Source of the DNA: Brachionus manjavacas
Taxonomy: Eukaryota; Rotifera; Eurotatoria; Ploima; Brachionidae
NCBI GenBank assembly: GCA_019054805.1
Contig: JAHQIY010000001.1
Span: 8,074,501-8,138,500, forward strand
Length of the DNA stretch: 64,000 bases
Direction of reading: 5' to 3'
Each line of letters opens with the position of its first letter. The stretch's first letter is position 1. Under the pieces are notes generated by a model. That model did no database searches and was not told the origin of the DNA. It worked only from the letters and a program-made list of their open reading frames with translations. This document shows, in pieces, positions 24,601 to 37,459 of the stretch. The translations under genes were made by a program, and so were the position numbers.

Positions 24601-25120
24601 TAAATTTTTCCTTTTTTCTTAATTACCTCTATTAGCTCAAAGCCAATCTCAGTATATCCTTTCATATAAGCCAAGTGAAGGGCTGTGTTTCCTTTGCTGT
24701 CTTGCATGTTAATGTCAATACCAGCATTTGAAAAAGAATAAACCATTCGCCAAGAAACTCTTTTTAAAAATGTAGGAAAAATTAAAAAAAGTTACAGTAA
24801 ATCAATTTAAAAAAAACATTTTTTATTTAAATAAAATTAACCAACTCGTCTCCTGCATATGTATTTAGGGTCAAATAATGTAGAAAAGAACCATCTACTT
24901 TATCATCGTATAAATTTAAAATAAATGACATATCATGTTGAGAGCCTAGTAGAATATTTAGCTCTTTAAGTGATTTTAAATTTCTTTCTTTTGGATTTAA
25001 TAGTTTTAAAATTTCATTTCGAATTTCGGAGGCATTTGAGATTTTTTTGTCCAATTTAGAATTTTGGTTCGGCCGATCTAATGTCATTTTTTTTCTGTTT
25101 ACTTCATATTTGGGCTTCAT
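21663..25120 (-). CDS. ankyrin-repeat protein with C-terminal CaaX box
   Basis: Six exons: 25120-24846, 24759-24627, 24580-24409, 24359-23318, 22542-22410, 22346-21663, giving about 812 residues with frame kept. Donor 1 (GTTGGT) is the weakest border. Ankyrin units are clear in exon 2 (DSKGNTALHLAYMKGYTEI), exon 4 (FVRFLLSNGSDVNLPNSKTG; DYSGRSCLHLACLYGQSHIVK) and exon 5 (DNSNRTALHYAF). Less conserved helical segments fill the gaps. The protein ends KICSIL and a stop, so the last four residues form a CaaX motif whose Leu predicts geranylgeranylation and membrane attachment. There is no transmembrane segment or catalytic domain, and I do not recognise an ortholog. Intron 4 is about 775 nt; the others are 47-86 nt. 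A CaaX tail on an ankyrin protein suggests a membrane-anchored scaffold, which is inference. Confidence 0.8.
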
Positions 25121-26784
25121 AGTTTAAAAAAAGAACTTTTAATTTAATAAATTTTTTTTTTTGGAAATGGCAATACTTTTGGATCATGTACGAAAAGTGG
25201 TTGCGTAAATTAGAGCAGGAAGTAACTATTTAATTTTTTAAACATAAAACTTTCATTTTTATAATTCGATTTTATTTTTTAATTTTTGCATATAATTTAA
25301 TTGTTTTTTTTTGTCAAGAAATTCAGGACTATGGTTTCAGAATTTCAGTTTTAACGAACAAATTTTTTTCTGCTATTGTTTTAAAAATTCTTTTCTCTAA
25401 AAATCAATAAGTTTCCAAATTATAATTCAAAAATTGTTTTATCGTGGTAAACATACTTCATGTATAAAGGATTTTAAGTAATATTAAAAGTGAATGTTTA
25501 TTAGGAATTGTCTGAACAAATTTACAAAGTATGACGGTAATTTTAAAATTAAATTATTTAAAAAAACAAGACCTAATATTTGAAATTTATTCTTAACTAG
25601 AATTTTTTTTTAGTGAAGCTTTGGTTAACATTAAAAAGGTTGACTTGAATTAAGCTTGAATATCGATAATTTTAAAAATACTTGTTGACAGATACGTTAG
25701 CAGAAGATATATAAACTGAATTCAATGATACTCTAATACAGTTTAAATAAAAAATTTTATACTCTTTTGAATTTCTTGTTATTCTGTCTCTAGAATATTA
25801 AAAATTGAATTTTTTTTTCGGTTCCTTGGTAATTAATAAAATATTAGGTAGTGAATATTTTTAAATTATCACAAGAAATAATAGAATTCATCTCAAACTA
25901 GTCAAATACTTCTATCAAAGTAAGTTTTAAATTATGAATTGATCAAATATGTGATTAAGATCTCATAATTATATTTTCAAATAATTTTTTTATTAGTAAT
26001 TAGTTACATTCTGTCCCCAAAGTTTATTTAGTTTAAATTAACACAACTTTATTTAATATTTTTTAAAAGATAAATTGAGAAATTATTGACGATCTATTAC
26101 TAATAATATTTATTTGATTTTTTTATATAAAACTTTTCTGAAAAACAAGTTCATTAAAATATTAAAAAAAAATTATTAAGAAACAACTTTTATTTTCATA
26201 ACTTTTAATTTCATCAAAATTATTTTTAATGCTCTAGATGATTAATAAGCTATACAAATTTTTTTTTATCTTAAGGCTTTAAGTGATTCTATTAAAAATA
26301 TTCAGACTTGCAACAGTTTTTTGTTAAAAACAACTTGAAAAATGTAAAAATAAAACAAGATTACATTAAAAATTTGAAAAAAATTCATAAAATTTTATAA
26401 TTTTTATAATTTTTATTATATCAGTGTATCCAAGAAAAAATTTGAATCACATGTTTGAAATTACATGCATCAAATTTATCTATTCAAATAAAAGATAACT
26501 AAAGTTTAAAAACAAAAATTTAAATAATTGTAGAGAAAAACAAATTTCGAATTTATTGGAAAAATTTATTTATTGGAAAAAAAGCTAACTAAAGCTTAAA
26601 TTTTTTTTAAACAATTGCTCATTACTCTATCATTTTCAATTCTTATCAGTTAAGGTAACATTTCTCAATTGATTACAGATTTTAGCATAGTCATTTCCTT
26701 TTAACTATTTCAAAAAAAATTAATTTACACATCAAAAGTTTATTCTTGTCAAAATAAATATTTATATAAAAAAATCATTACAAT
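25121..26784. other. intergenic region between two minus-strand genes
   Basis: This is AT-rich with no gene. It lies between the end of the DNMBP-like gene and the start of the ankyrin gene, so it holds the latter's promoter. At 25174-25196 a short stretch (CTTTTGGATCATGTACG) resembles the inside of the MITE-like repeat at 41761-42142; this may be a relic or chance. Confidence 0.4.
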
Positions 26785-29700
26785 TTAATTTTTTATTAAT
26801 TCTACATAATTTGCAGGAACATATCCTTGAATAGATTCATTTTGATCTACTCGTTGTACCAACCACCATTCGATATTCATATTTGAGTCATGTTTTTCAA
26901 TAACTCGAAATCTCTCACCTTCTATCATTGATAAGGTAGATTCAAGCATCGAATCAAATGAATAGAGTGCTACACAAAACTAAATTGAAAATATTAAATA
27001 AAATTAAATAGAGTCAATTATATTAGATGACTTACTTCTGTTTCATCACTTTGAAAACTGTCGTCATCATTTGAATTGTCGAATGCTTGTTTTAATGAAT
27101 TACTCGGATTTTTGTAGTCTGAAAAATTTTCATCAATTTCAATATTATTATAGTTGTAATCTTGTTCTTGACTAAGATCTATCAAATTATCAGATGATTT
27201 TATTATAAACGGCTTAAGAATCTTAGCCGGTACAATCCCTTTACTGACTAAAAGTAAAATATTAACTACCTAAAAAATTAGTCAAAATGTAGAATTAATG
27301 GAAAAATTAAAAAAAATTGAAAAATGATTTTTTTCAATTTAGCAATTATCATAAAATCTTTTGAGGTTAGGTTAATTACAGTATTGATTTATCATGATAG
27401 TCAAGCGTAATTTTTCGTAAATTAACTTTTTCACAGTAAAAAATGGTAAAAAATTTAAAAAAAAAGAAAAAAATGAGGCAGAAGTCACAAAATTTTTAGT
27501 AAAATATTGTGTTTTTTAAATTTTCTAAGATAATGGCTACTGTCTGCGTAGAATCATTAACTTGCTGAGTTTAAAAATACTTCTTTTATTTGTGTTTTTT
27601 ATTTTTAAATATTTTTTTAATTTTTAGCTGTATAAAAGTTTGAATTTACTGAAATTTAGGTAATTTTTTTTTTAGAAAAAAGCTAAAAAAATTAAAAATT
27701 TAAAAAAATTGCTAAAAGAGACATTTTTTGGCCTTTTTTCTTTACGAAAACAAAAGATATTTTTCGTAATTTTACGTAAATTAACCGCCGACCATTATGT
27801 CAATTCAATCCTTTATTAAAAAAATGGCCTAAATCGTACAATCATTTTAATATTATCATTTTATATAGAATAATATTTAAATAAAACTTAAACTGCTTTT
27901 TCAAATATTTTTTATTTTTTTACTTATCGGCTGTTCAACTAATGTCGAATCTCATGCTTCTAAACGTATTAGTTCAGAGTTCCCGGGGATAAATGCATGT
28001 TCGGTAAAAATTGAAATTCACTTAATTTTTAAATTCTAAAAAAAATTCAATATGCATAATTAAAAAAAATCGAAAGTGAAAAAAGTATTTTTGAGATGCC
28101 CTGTATTTTGTTTCCTCGCAAAATTATTTTTTATCAGAAAATTGCAGTGATAATCTACACTTTTTAAAATAACTTTGACATTATTTAATAAAAATTAATA
28201 TTTTAAAACGCAAAACGTTTAATTTAAAAAAATTAAACGGGTTTATCCGGATGAGCCTTTTTTTATTTTATTTTTTTATCTCAATAAGCTAATTCTCGAT
28301 TAAAATTTTTCAATTTTTTTTACATTTCTTTTTCAAAAAATTCTAGTTGTCCCTTAATGATTCTTGACAGCTTACTTCCGTTGTCAACAAACCAATGGTC
28401 TGGATTCCCGCACGGATCTGAACGCTTCATGACATAAACCAAATCATGCACATTCAAATTCAAGTTGTCACTTAAACCAAATCCACAGTATTTTTCATTA
28501 ACAATATACAGCTCATCCGGATAAACCCGTTTCAATCGAGCTCTAATTTCTTCAGTTTGGGTTATATCATAAGAGCTATTGTACCCAGCGGATAATTTAC
28601 TATGACGTTCACTTTTTTCTAATGTATTTTTCGCAGCTTCTTGCTTGTCCTGGCTCTAAATTAAAAAAATTAAATAAGTTAATTCAAAAATATTTTTTTA
28701 ATTACTTTTAAATTTTTCAAACGCTGTAGATTAAACATACTCCTGATGCGTTTTGTTGGCTCGCTTTTGTTTGAGAAAAATTTGTGCATTATGTCCAAGC
28801 CAGTGGAATTTGGAAAGCTTTGAGTTTTGGCAATTTCAGAATAATCAAGACTTCGATTGATATTGGCAATGTTCTGATTACTCAAATTATTATTCATAAA
28901 TATTTGCAGTCTATTGTTTAGCTGTGTGCACAATGAAGTGTAACATGAACTAGGATCATTTAGAAATACATTTCCATCGAAATGCTTTGAAAAAAAGAAA
29001 ATTATGAAAAAGTAAAAATTTATATAGTTCGTGATTTTGACTTGATTAGAGTATGTCCCTCCTAAAAATACCTCAAAATAGGCTTTTTCCGAAATATCAC
29101 GAAAATAGCCGACAATTCACGAAAGAAAAACATGTTTTTTTTTCTAAATAAACCAAGCTTACTTTACTAATTAGCTTTTGTATCTCGAAATATATGTTTT
29201 GGTAAATATTTTTTTGCGTCAGAACAAATATTTGATAGCATTTGTCAAATACAATCGTGCATCTTCGAACCAAGTCCGGAAGCTCTTCGATCAGTTGATT
29301 GTTTAGAGCTTCAAAGTTTTTTTTCGATTCATTTAGATTTTCTTGATTCTAAAAAAATATTTCTTGAAAAAAATTAAATCATTTTGTACAAAAACTTACT
29401 GATTTAAACGAAAATTTGTCCTTTGACTTTTCGAAGTTTATTTTTGCAAACTCATAATCCAAGAGCTTGTCACGACGTTTGATTATCAGTTTGTTGGGAA
29501 TTTCAAGACATTCGAGTAAATTTTTCAGTGGTTTCAATACTTTTTCATGAAGCAATATAGTCTAAAATAAAATAATTTAATCGCAGTTTGATCACACAAT
29601 TTATATAAAAAATTAATATCTAAATAATATTTCTAATTTTAAAAAAGAATTAATCTCTAAAATTAATGAACTCTTAAAAGATTAAATTTCTTTAAAAAAA

Positions 29701-32700
29701 ACACAAATATTAAGCTAATCTTAACTAAATTTACAAAAAAAAGGGTCTTTTAAACATGACGATATGAGATCTAAAAATTTCGTGATCTTAGAATTTAATG
29801 ATCAAGAAAATTTGCTTTATCGTGATACTAGACAGTGATTTTACTTAGTGTCATATTTTTAATTTTGATCAATTGATTCTTAATAACATTTTACAATTTG
29901 ATTTCTTCGAAGTGTATTATATTTTGGTGTATTTTTTTAAATGAAAGTATGTGTTTTTGATATTCTATTATTTAATTAAAAAGTTATCATTTTTGTGATT
30001 TTTTTTTCTTTAGCCGATAAGAATGACTATAAGAACCATCAGTTTGATTTGCGATTTTACCATGTCTTCTGTCTTTAATTTTTTTAGTAAAAAAAACTTA
30101 AAAATAAAGATTTAAAATAAAAACTATATTTAAACCATTTTTATTTTATTCTGATATAAGCAATAGCATTACCCAGATTACAAATAACAAAAAAAATTTC
30201 TAACTTACTCAAGTGAGTAGTTATTGAGTCATCTCTGTTTCGTAGTTAGTAGTCTTTGATATATTTTTGCCTAAAAAAAAACAACTACGGCTGAGTTAAA
30301 AAAAATTGTTAAGCATTTGCATAGCACGCAATAGAAAATATGAATATGTCAGGATGTTAAATTTAATGTTAGAAATTAAAATATAAAAGAAAATTTTGAA
30401 TTTATTAAAGAAGTCATGTTCAAGAAATATGAAAGATTCAAAAATCATCGTAGAATTTTACGATCCAATTTTTTCTTTTATAAGAATTCAACATTTTAAA
30501 TATCTTTATATTTAATTGCTTTATGAGTTATTAATGTTTAAGTTACAATTAAAATTTGAAATTAACCTGATAAATAAATTTTTTAATTTACAATATTCAT
30601 ATGTAGTAGTGCTCTGAAACATGTTTTTCTAATAATTTACATAATTTTACGATAAATTACGTATTAAAACGGAAATTTACGTAAAATTACTTAAATATAC
30701 CTGAAAGAAAAAATGACCGGAGTTTCGTAATTTTTGAAAAATAAATCTAATTTTTAATTTTTTTCAATTTGAATTCTATAAGTTAAATAACTGTTTTTTA
30801 CGTAATTTTTGGTAATTTTTCAAATTTTAATTGGTAAAAACACCTTAAAATAGACTTAAAAGAAAGGAATACAAAACATTCGAAACCGGTCTGCTTTATT
30901 TAATGAAAGGGTGTAAACATTAGTAAAGTTCGAACCTTCGATACTTTTCTTTAATGAGTAACACACAAAGCATTCGGCTATTCGGGCTAAATATCATAAA
31001 AAAGTATGTCTTAATTCGGTCAATAGTTTAGAAAGATCGATTCAAAGCTAAAAATATTCAAAACTTAGTTAGAAAAAATTATCAACTAAAAATATTGGGC
31101 TCATATCTTTTTTTACTTATTTTTACCTAAACCAAAGTCTTTGGTCTCAGAAAGAATCTCGCAGATATTTAAATTCTATTGAAATAATATTTTGGAAAAA
31201 CAAGTTTCGGCATAGAAAGATTTAGCTCTCTAATTATTAACCTTATATTTAGAATTTTGTTCTTATCTTTTCCTTTTTTTAATTAAAGATCTTGGAGAGA
31301 TTATTTTTTGGAATGAATAATATACGAATCGTTGTTTTTTAGCTTAAATTTTTCAAAATAAAATTTCATTAAAATTTTAAATAGAATTTCAATTTTTAGT
31401 CTAATTCAGTCTTCACTTTTTCAATTATTCAACTTTTTTGAATTTCTTAATCGATCTTACATTTAAACGAGGATTTTAAACATTAAAAATAAAATATAAA
31501 ATCTTTGATTGATGTAATTTTCAAATAAATTATGCTTTGAACTGTAACATAAAACTGTATCATAATTTTACTTCAAGTAGAATTAGTTTAAAGAAATGAT
31601 TCAAAAACAAATTATTTTTTGCACCTTCTTTAAATTTTAAGTTTTACAAAGTCAAAGAATTCAATTAAAATTTTTTAAAAGGTGATATCAATAATGCGAA
31701 AAAAAAAGATTCAGGTTAGAAAGAAATTTTATTAATGAATTAAAATCTCTTACTTTTTTGGTGATAAAATCATTAAGGATTAATGAATTTAAATGTACAT
31801 AATGATCCATTTCTTCATACTTATCATCGCTAAAATATTCATGTAATGACTCAGAATTTGCCATCTGGGTTCTCAGAAATTCCTTCAGACTTGAAATCAA
31901 TTGTGTTACATCTTTTATAAAGCTCTTTATCATTTTTTCTACACAATGAAATTTTGTCTCCAAATCATCAAAAGCCACGTCAATAGTCTTAAAAGTTAAA
32001 TGGTAAATAAAATGAAAATTGGCGAAAATTTACATACTGTCACTGTGTTTATTCTCAAAGCATTAGACAATTTGACGCTTATTCTATTTGACTTTTTTAT
32101 CATTGAATGCATCGTAAGCTTGGACATTTTGTTGGTAATGGTTGAGTTTTCTTTTATCTTTCGACCATATTTAACAACTTAATTCACAAGATTATATTCG
32201 AATAAAAATAAACTTTTTTTAAGCTTACTAAGCTCATGTCTTCTCTTTATTTCATTAATGTAAGTGGCCACATCCTGCATGGATTTTAAAGCTTCGAGAA
32301 GATCTTGATAATCGACATGATAGCTTTCGGTGTTCTATGCGACATTTTAAACTTGTGATTATCAAGAGAAAAAAAAATACCTTTATTAGTTCTTGTAATA
32401 AAAGCGGATATTTTAAGACTCTTTGAATCGGTTTTAATAGCAAAGATTGTAAGTCAAGAGTATTTATTTGCTGCCGTATAATACTCAGGCCATTTTCTAT
32501 AAAATTAACAAGTGACTTTTCATTCTAAAGATCAAATAATCAAAAAATGAATTTAAAAATATTTGATAAGACCAACTTTTTCAAGTATATTGTTGGAATA
32601 TTCAATATATTGAGCGTAATGAGAGTAAATTATTCTAATTTTTTCGCAATTTTTTAGAAAACATTTTCCCACTTTTACTTCTTCTGGTCGTTGATTCAAA

Positions 32701-35700
32701 GTATTCAGCTCAAAGTCATTCAAAAGCGTACTTGATAGATCAACTATATCTTTAATGTTACAAAATATGGCATCCTTAAGATCACTTGAAACCTAAAATA
32801 AACATTAATTGACAAAGATTGAATTAAAAATTGTTCTGTACCAAAGGGTCACTATTTGGTCCAAAATAAACGTCATACAATAACTTCATAACTCTATAAA
32901 AATCCATTTCAGTTTGTATCAATTCATCGACTACTTTACCTTTGGATACGCACTTTCGTTCAATAACATCTTCATAAATACTAAATAAAAAAAATTTAAT
33001 CTAAAAAAACTCCTTTTTTAAAATTAAAAAAAACCTTTCATAGTCTTTACAGACGTTTTGTTCATTTTCAAGGGCTATTTTTGGTCTTCTTGCACTGGTA
33101 ATTGGAGATGGTGGACTTGATGAAGATGAGGAACATGAAAGTGAGGACGAAAAAGAGGATGATTTAGAAGAAGCCGAAGATATTGATTTTTTTAAAGGCT
33201 TTATAAGATCACATAAAAGTCGATTGCGTAAAATTGATGTACGTGAATCGTCCGGATTGTTTTGATCAGTATTTCCTTGTTTAAAAAATTTTCTATTTAC
33301 AAAAGTCTTAAACTGGTTTCTTCCATAGCTCCCAGAGCTTGAATTTAGAACATTTTCGGGTACAGAATCGTTCATGGTTTCGTTTATTTCCTTAAACAAT
33401 GATAAACCTTTAAAAAACTTAATTTTTATTTGATCACTTATTACGAGAATATCAGTTGAATTTTCAGTACTTGAGTTGCTGAAATTGTTGCATGATTTTT
33501 CATAGTTGAGGTAAATGCTTCTCGGATAAATTTTTGGTTTGCTTAAGTTTTCGTCTTAAATTTGAAAGCATTAAATTTTTATAAAGGCATAAGATTATTT
33601 TTTTAAACGAGTAATTAAGTTCTTTAAATGGTTAAGATAAAGGGTCGAGCTCAAGTGAAAAGAAAATATCCAATTCACCTTATTTGCTTAGGAATCAAGT
33701 CACAATTTTATCAAGCTCTTGCTCTATCTCGATTATTTTTATCATTCTATAACAAGAAAATAATTCAGAAAATAAATGTGAAAACTCTTTTTTAAATGAA
33801 TATTTTGTCTACTAATTTTCCTTTTTAAGTAAATATTTCCTGTTTTAATTAACGTTTATACGCTAAATTTATCCGATAGAAAATAAATACAAACAATTGA
33901 AGTTTTTTCTAAAATTTTCTGAATAACTTAACAAAAATAAAATATTTATAGCTAAAAAAATTGAGAAAATACACTTTTTATTAATAATTTTCAAACACCA
34001 TTTTTTGATCTTAAAATACTTTTAACTTTTTTAGACTAAAGCTTAAAAAAGTCAAATACGATTAAATTCAAAAATTTTTAAATTTAATTAAAAAAAATTG
34101 AAAAAGATAGAAAAAAAGCAAATAGATTAAAGTTTTGAAAAAGAATTTTGATTCTTTGGCTTATAATTTTCTGACTCAAAAATCACAATTTAAGGGAGAT
34201 TATGTTTTTATACAATTGAAAAAAATTATAATTTTTTTTCAAACCAAATATAATTTTAACATTTTCGTTTAAAAGATGATATAGTTAATTTAATAATATT
34301 TTTAAATATTTATAATACAAAGCTCTTTTTTTAAACTAAAGCATTCAACATTTTATCATTTTCATTTAGAAGCGGAATCAAAATTTTTATCTTACTTCTA
34401 GATCCTTTATGAAATAATTCACTTTCTCCAACTTATTACAGCATTTCAACTTAGACTCGACTGAGAAACTTAAGATAAAACGAATAAAAGGAAATGTCAT
34501 TAAGAACATAATTGAAATACCAAAAAGATCTAAAACCATTGAGTTGCATCTTGCACTTAAATCGAACCAACCATTATCTGCCTCATACTTTAAAATGTGA
34601 CTTCTATGAGAAACTCAGCCGAAACGGATAAACCAGAAGGATCCTTCATTGAAACAATATAAATTGTTCAAAGTTTTGTATATGAAATAGACGAGATTAG
34701 AAGTTTTTCTGTGAAAGACAATTTACTGGAACGAGGTGAAGAATGCAAGTAAACAAATACATGGTCAAGACTGATTTGAAAGCATCAAAAGAAGGCCACC
34801 TCGTATTAGAAATACTTAGCCATAAAAACAGAGCCGCGCTCTTTGAACTTACTAGATTCGATCAAAAGTTTTTTTTATGAAATTATAGATAAAATTCTTC
34901 TTTTTATGATCTTTATTTCTTTTTCAAATGAGATTTTATTTTTTATTTTTATATATAATGTATTCAATATTCACAATCACTTTTCCTTTTATAATGAATA
35001 ACGATACGCTTTTTTTACAGCGTATCAAAAGTGGCCCAAGTGGTTGACTCAGCCTCAGTTATAAATACAGAATTTTTAACTATAAACAAAAATAAAATAG
35101 TGTCTTTTTATCCAATTTTTGACTTAGAGTAGAAATTGCCAATTTTTTACGATATGTCCATCAAGGGTATATTTTGTTGTAATAAAAAGGCAAACTAATC
35201 ATATACTATAAAATGATCACTGAGATTGTTTGTCCCTTTTAATTTTCTGACCAAGATTTGAATTAACATATCCACTGATTTTAAAGTGTTTAGGCATTTT
35301 ATAAAAACGTTTAACTACACTTTGAACATTGTAATTTAAGATAAAAGAAATAAGAATTTTATTTATCTTTTTTTATTTTATCTGTTTTTAAATTAAATTA
35401 ATGATAAATTTTTCATAAAAATTTCAGAAATAAAAACCAGCTTAATAAATCTTAATAATTTTTGTTTCTTGATGATATTTAAAAAAAATAATTATAACCA
35501 CAAGCTAAAAAATTTATCATAACATATTTAGATTCTAAAAGTATCAGATAAGCTTACGATTTTTAAGTTCTAAAATACCCTATCTAATTTGCAAGTTTTT
35601 TAAGAGACTCGGTTAAAACTCTATCTTTTTGAATCCATTCTAAAATTTATAAATTACGACATTTACATTTCTGTTTACGAAACAAAATAGCTGTTTTACC

Positions 35701-37459
35701 GTAATATTATTTTCCTAAATTACCATTTAAACTAATGAGTTTTTTTTCTAATGTGGATAGAACATGAAACTATGATTGCTACAAGAAGTGTAAAAATACC
35801 GTATTCCCTCGTTCGATTATAATAATAATAATAATTGTCCCTATTCTATCCTGAATAATGGGGAGGCGCTCATCTCCTTTTCATGTACCTTTTTGAGCAA
35901 CTGGTCCGATCTGACACAGAGGCTACTACACCGAGTTGATCATCTTCACCGCAATTATTACCGAGTCGAAACTGGTGCCTCTATTTTTATGATGAAAGAG
36001 GTTTAAACATTCACCCCGTATTGCAGAGATATTTTAAAGATTTTTTCACCCTCAGAGGGTTTTGAACCCTCGATCTTCTGCTTGAATGACTAACATGCAA
36101 ACCATTCGGCTATACGGGCTCTCAGTCGTTCGATTGTGCTGCACTAAAAACTAAGATATACAGATAAAATAACAAATTAAATATTTTTTAGCACTAATGA
36201 GATGTACTTTGGTGTATGGTCCAAAAGCTGGTAGTTTAGCTTATAATGCTAATTATATTCGAACGAGTGAATACGGTACATTCTTACAAATTATATTTAT
36301 CTTATTTTTTTTAACTTAATTTTTATTTTTTTCTGATTCTAAATTTTTATGAATAATTGTTTAAAAATTATTAAAGCTTAATTTTAAAGTCCAGTGATTG
36401 AAAAGAGCTCATTTTATAGCATTGTATTTGATTGAATTTTTTAGTATTGATAAACATTTTTCAGATCAAATAAAATTTTCAATATTTAATTTAATTAAGT
36501 TATTCTAATATTTAATTAATTTTTCTTTTCAAAATTTTAAATTTAGTTTATAGTTTTAGTTTTAGACTAATTTCTGGTCTTGCTAAACCCAAACCAGAAA
36601 AAATGAGCTAAATTTTCTGGAAATTATTGATGGGAGAAAAATTCGACTCAATCAATCTTAGTAATTCACTTCAATTTCTACAAAAAATGAGTTCCTAGTT
36701 TTTATCCTGTATATAAGGTCTCTAAATAAAACTCAAAATATCAAAAGAAATCGCTTGACCAAAATTAAATAACAATATTGAAAAAGTTAAAAAATTAAAA
36801 GATAAGATAAATTTTTTAATGCTAAAATTCCTTTTCAAAAAACTAGCTTTAAACGATCACGGCCTGTTTGAAAAATCATTAAAAAAATTAAATATTAAAA
36901 ATAATAATTTTTATATCTATGACCTATCAAAATAAAATTTTGATTTTTTTCTATTCAATAAAAGTTTCCAAAATTCTAAAATTTTAAAAAATTTTATCTA
37001 ACAAAATATTTTCTTACTTAGTCTGTTGTATGTTTGAGTAGGGCAATACATGACTTGATTAGACTCAATATAATTCTGCTTTAAAATATTTAAATTTCGA
37101 TTTTTCTTCAATACAAGCGATTTAGATCGATTTATTTTTGATTTTTTGCTTATTTTTGAGCCGATGGTACTAAATTTAACAGATCCACACTCCGAAACAG
37201 TAAATTTATTATATGAAGAATAATTAGATGAGCTTGACGACGTGTCCACAAAATAGAAATTATCTGCTTCATTAAACCCAAAGCTCAGTGAAGACATAAC
37301 GGGATTTTTAAGAATTCGAACTTGTTGTACCGAGTTTACATTAGTGGCGATCGGACTTGCTACATTGTCGTAAAATACACCGTCAGAATTTCGTATTTGA
37401 TTTATTTTACGAAAATCAAATAATTTGTCATAAATATTGCTCGCTAAATTTTCCTTCAT
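26785..37459 (-). CDS. DNMBP: DNMBP/Tuba-like Rho guanine nucleotide exchange factor (DH-BAR-SH3-SH3)
   Basis: Fourteen exons keep one frame for about 1100 residues: 37459-37018, 33554-33035, 32980-32842, 32792-32577, 32524-32381, 32334-32229, 32177-32038, 31987-31754, 29561-29400, 29348-29163, 28984-28706, 28655-28324, 27243-27036, 26979-26785. The N-terminal 320 residues are Ser/Asn-rich. A DH domain (about 321-525) contains LLLKPIQRVLKYPLLLQEL, its conserved helix. A linker with SKLTMHSMIKKSNR closely resembles vertebrate Tuba. The BAR domain is about 570-856, with VLKPLKNLLE and KRRDKLLDYE. Two SH3 domains follow: about 902-980 (split over exons 12-13) and about 1037-1100 (ending GYVPANYVELIKN). 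The four N-terminal SH3 domains of full-length Tuba are absent, as in short Tuba forms and ARHGEF37/38. It probably activates Cdc42 at curved membranes and cell junctions. Introns 1, 8 and 12 are 3.5, 2.2 and 1.1 kb and carry repeats. Confidence 0.88.
30878..30989 (-). repeat. tRNA-derived SINE, head-and-body fragment
   Basis: On the minus strand it starts TAGCCCGAATAGCCGAATGC (box A-like TAGCCGAATGC) and has a box B-like GGTTCGAAC about 45 nt later, followed by AATGTTTACACCCTTTCAT and CCGGTTTCGAA. The last two strings match the body of the full copy at 35819-36125 (AATGTTTAAACCTCTTTCAT, CCAGTTTCGAC), with a deletion between head and body. It sits in intron 8 of the DNMBP-like gene. Confidence 0.7.
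34437..34880 (+). mobile_element. possible degraded LINE relic in intron 1 of the DNMBP-like gene
   Basis: The plus strand reads, in one stretch, KGNVIKNIIEIPKRSKTIEL followed by HLALK, which resembles the post-thumb segment of some LINE ORF2 proteins (egNiIKnmlgIPKRcrTt.Ll.ALk). Further open pieces follow with frameshifts, up to ESIKRRPPRIRNT and ALLELTRFDQ. No RT catalytic motif is seen. It lies antisense to the host gene. Confidence 0.5.
35797..36278. mobile_element. MITE-like element (copy B), interrupted by a SINE
   Basis: The ends form an inverted repeat: the left begins TACCGTATTCCCTCGTTCGA and the right end, reverse-complemented, begins TACCGTATTCACTCGTTCGA. Inside are GTGCTGCACTAAAAACT and, near the other end, a TTTTGGACC segment. 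Both recur in the 41761-42142 element (TATGCTGCACTACAAACT, TTTTGGATCATGCA), so they are one family. The SINE at 35819-36125 splits this copy; without it the element is about 165 bp. No target duplication could be assigned. Confidence 0.65.
35819..36125 (-). repeat. full-length tRNA-derived SINE with 10-bp target-site duplication
   Basis: Read on the minus strand it begins CTGAGAGCCCGTATAGCCG. Box A (TAGCCGAATGG, 36112-36102) and box B (GGTTCAAAACC, 36068-36058) have tRNA spacing, so the head is an RNA polymerase III promoter. The flanks of this head do not form a proper acceptor stem, so it is not a working tRNA. A body of about 215 nt follows and ends in an (ATT)n tail at 35819-35845. The direct repeat TCGTTCGATT lies on both sides (35809-35818 and 36126-36135), proving retroposition into the surrounding MITE. 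Fragments of the same family lie at 30878-30989, 9684-9752 and 9930-9985. Confidence 0.88.

Noticed and set aside
32000..32182. Plus-strand open frame of 60 codons
   Set aside because: It is antisense to exon 7 of the DNMBP-like gene, whose Tuba-like linker motif is clear on the minus strand.
36036..36119. tRNA gene on the minus strand
   Set aside because: Boxes A and B are present, but the two ends do not pair into a 7-bp acceptor stem, and the sequence continues into a SINE body with (ATT)n tail and target duplication.
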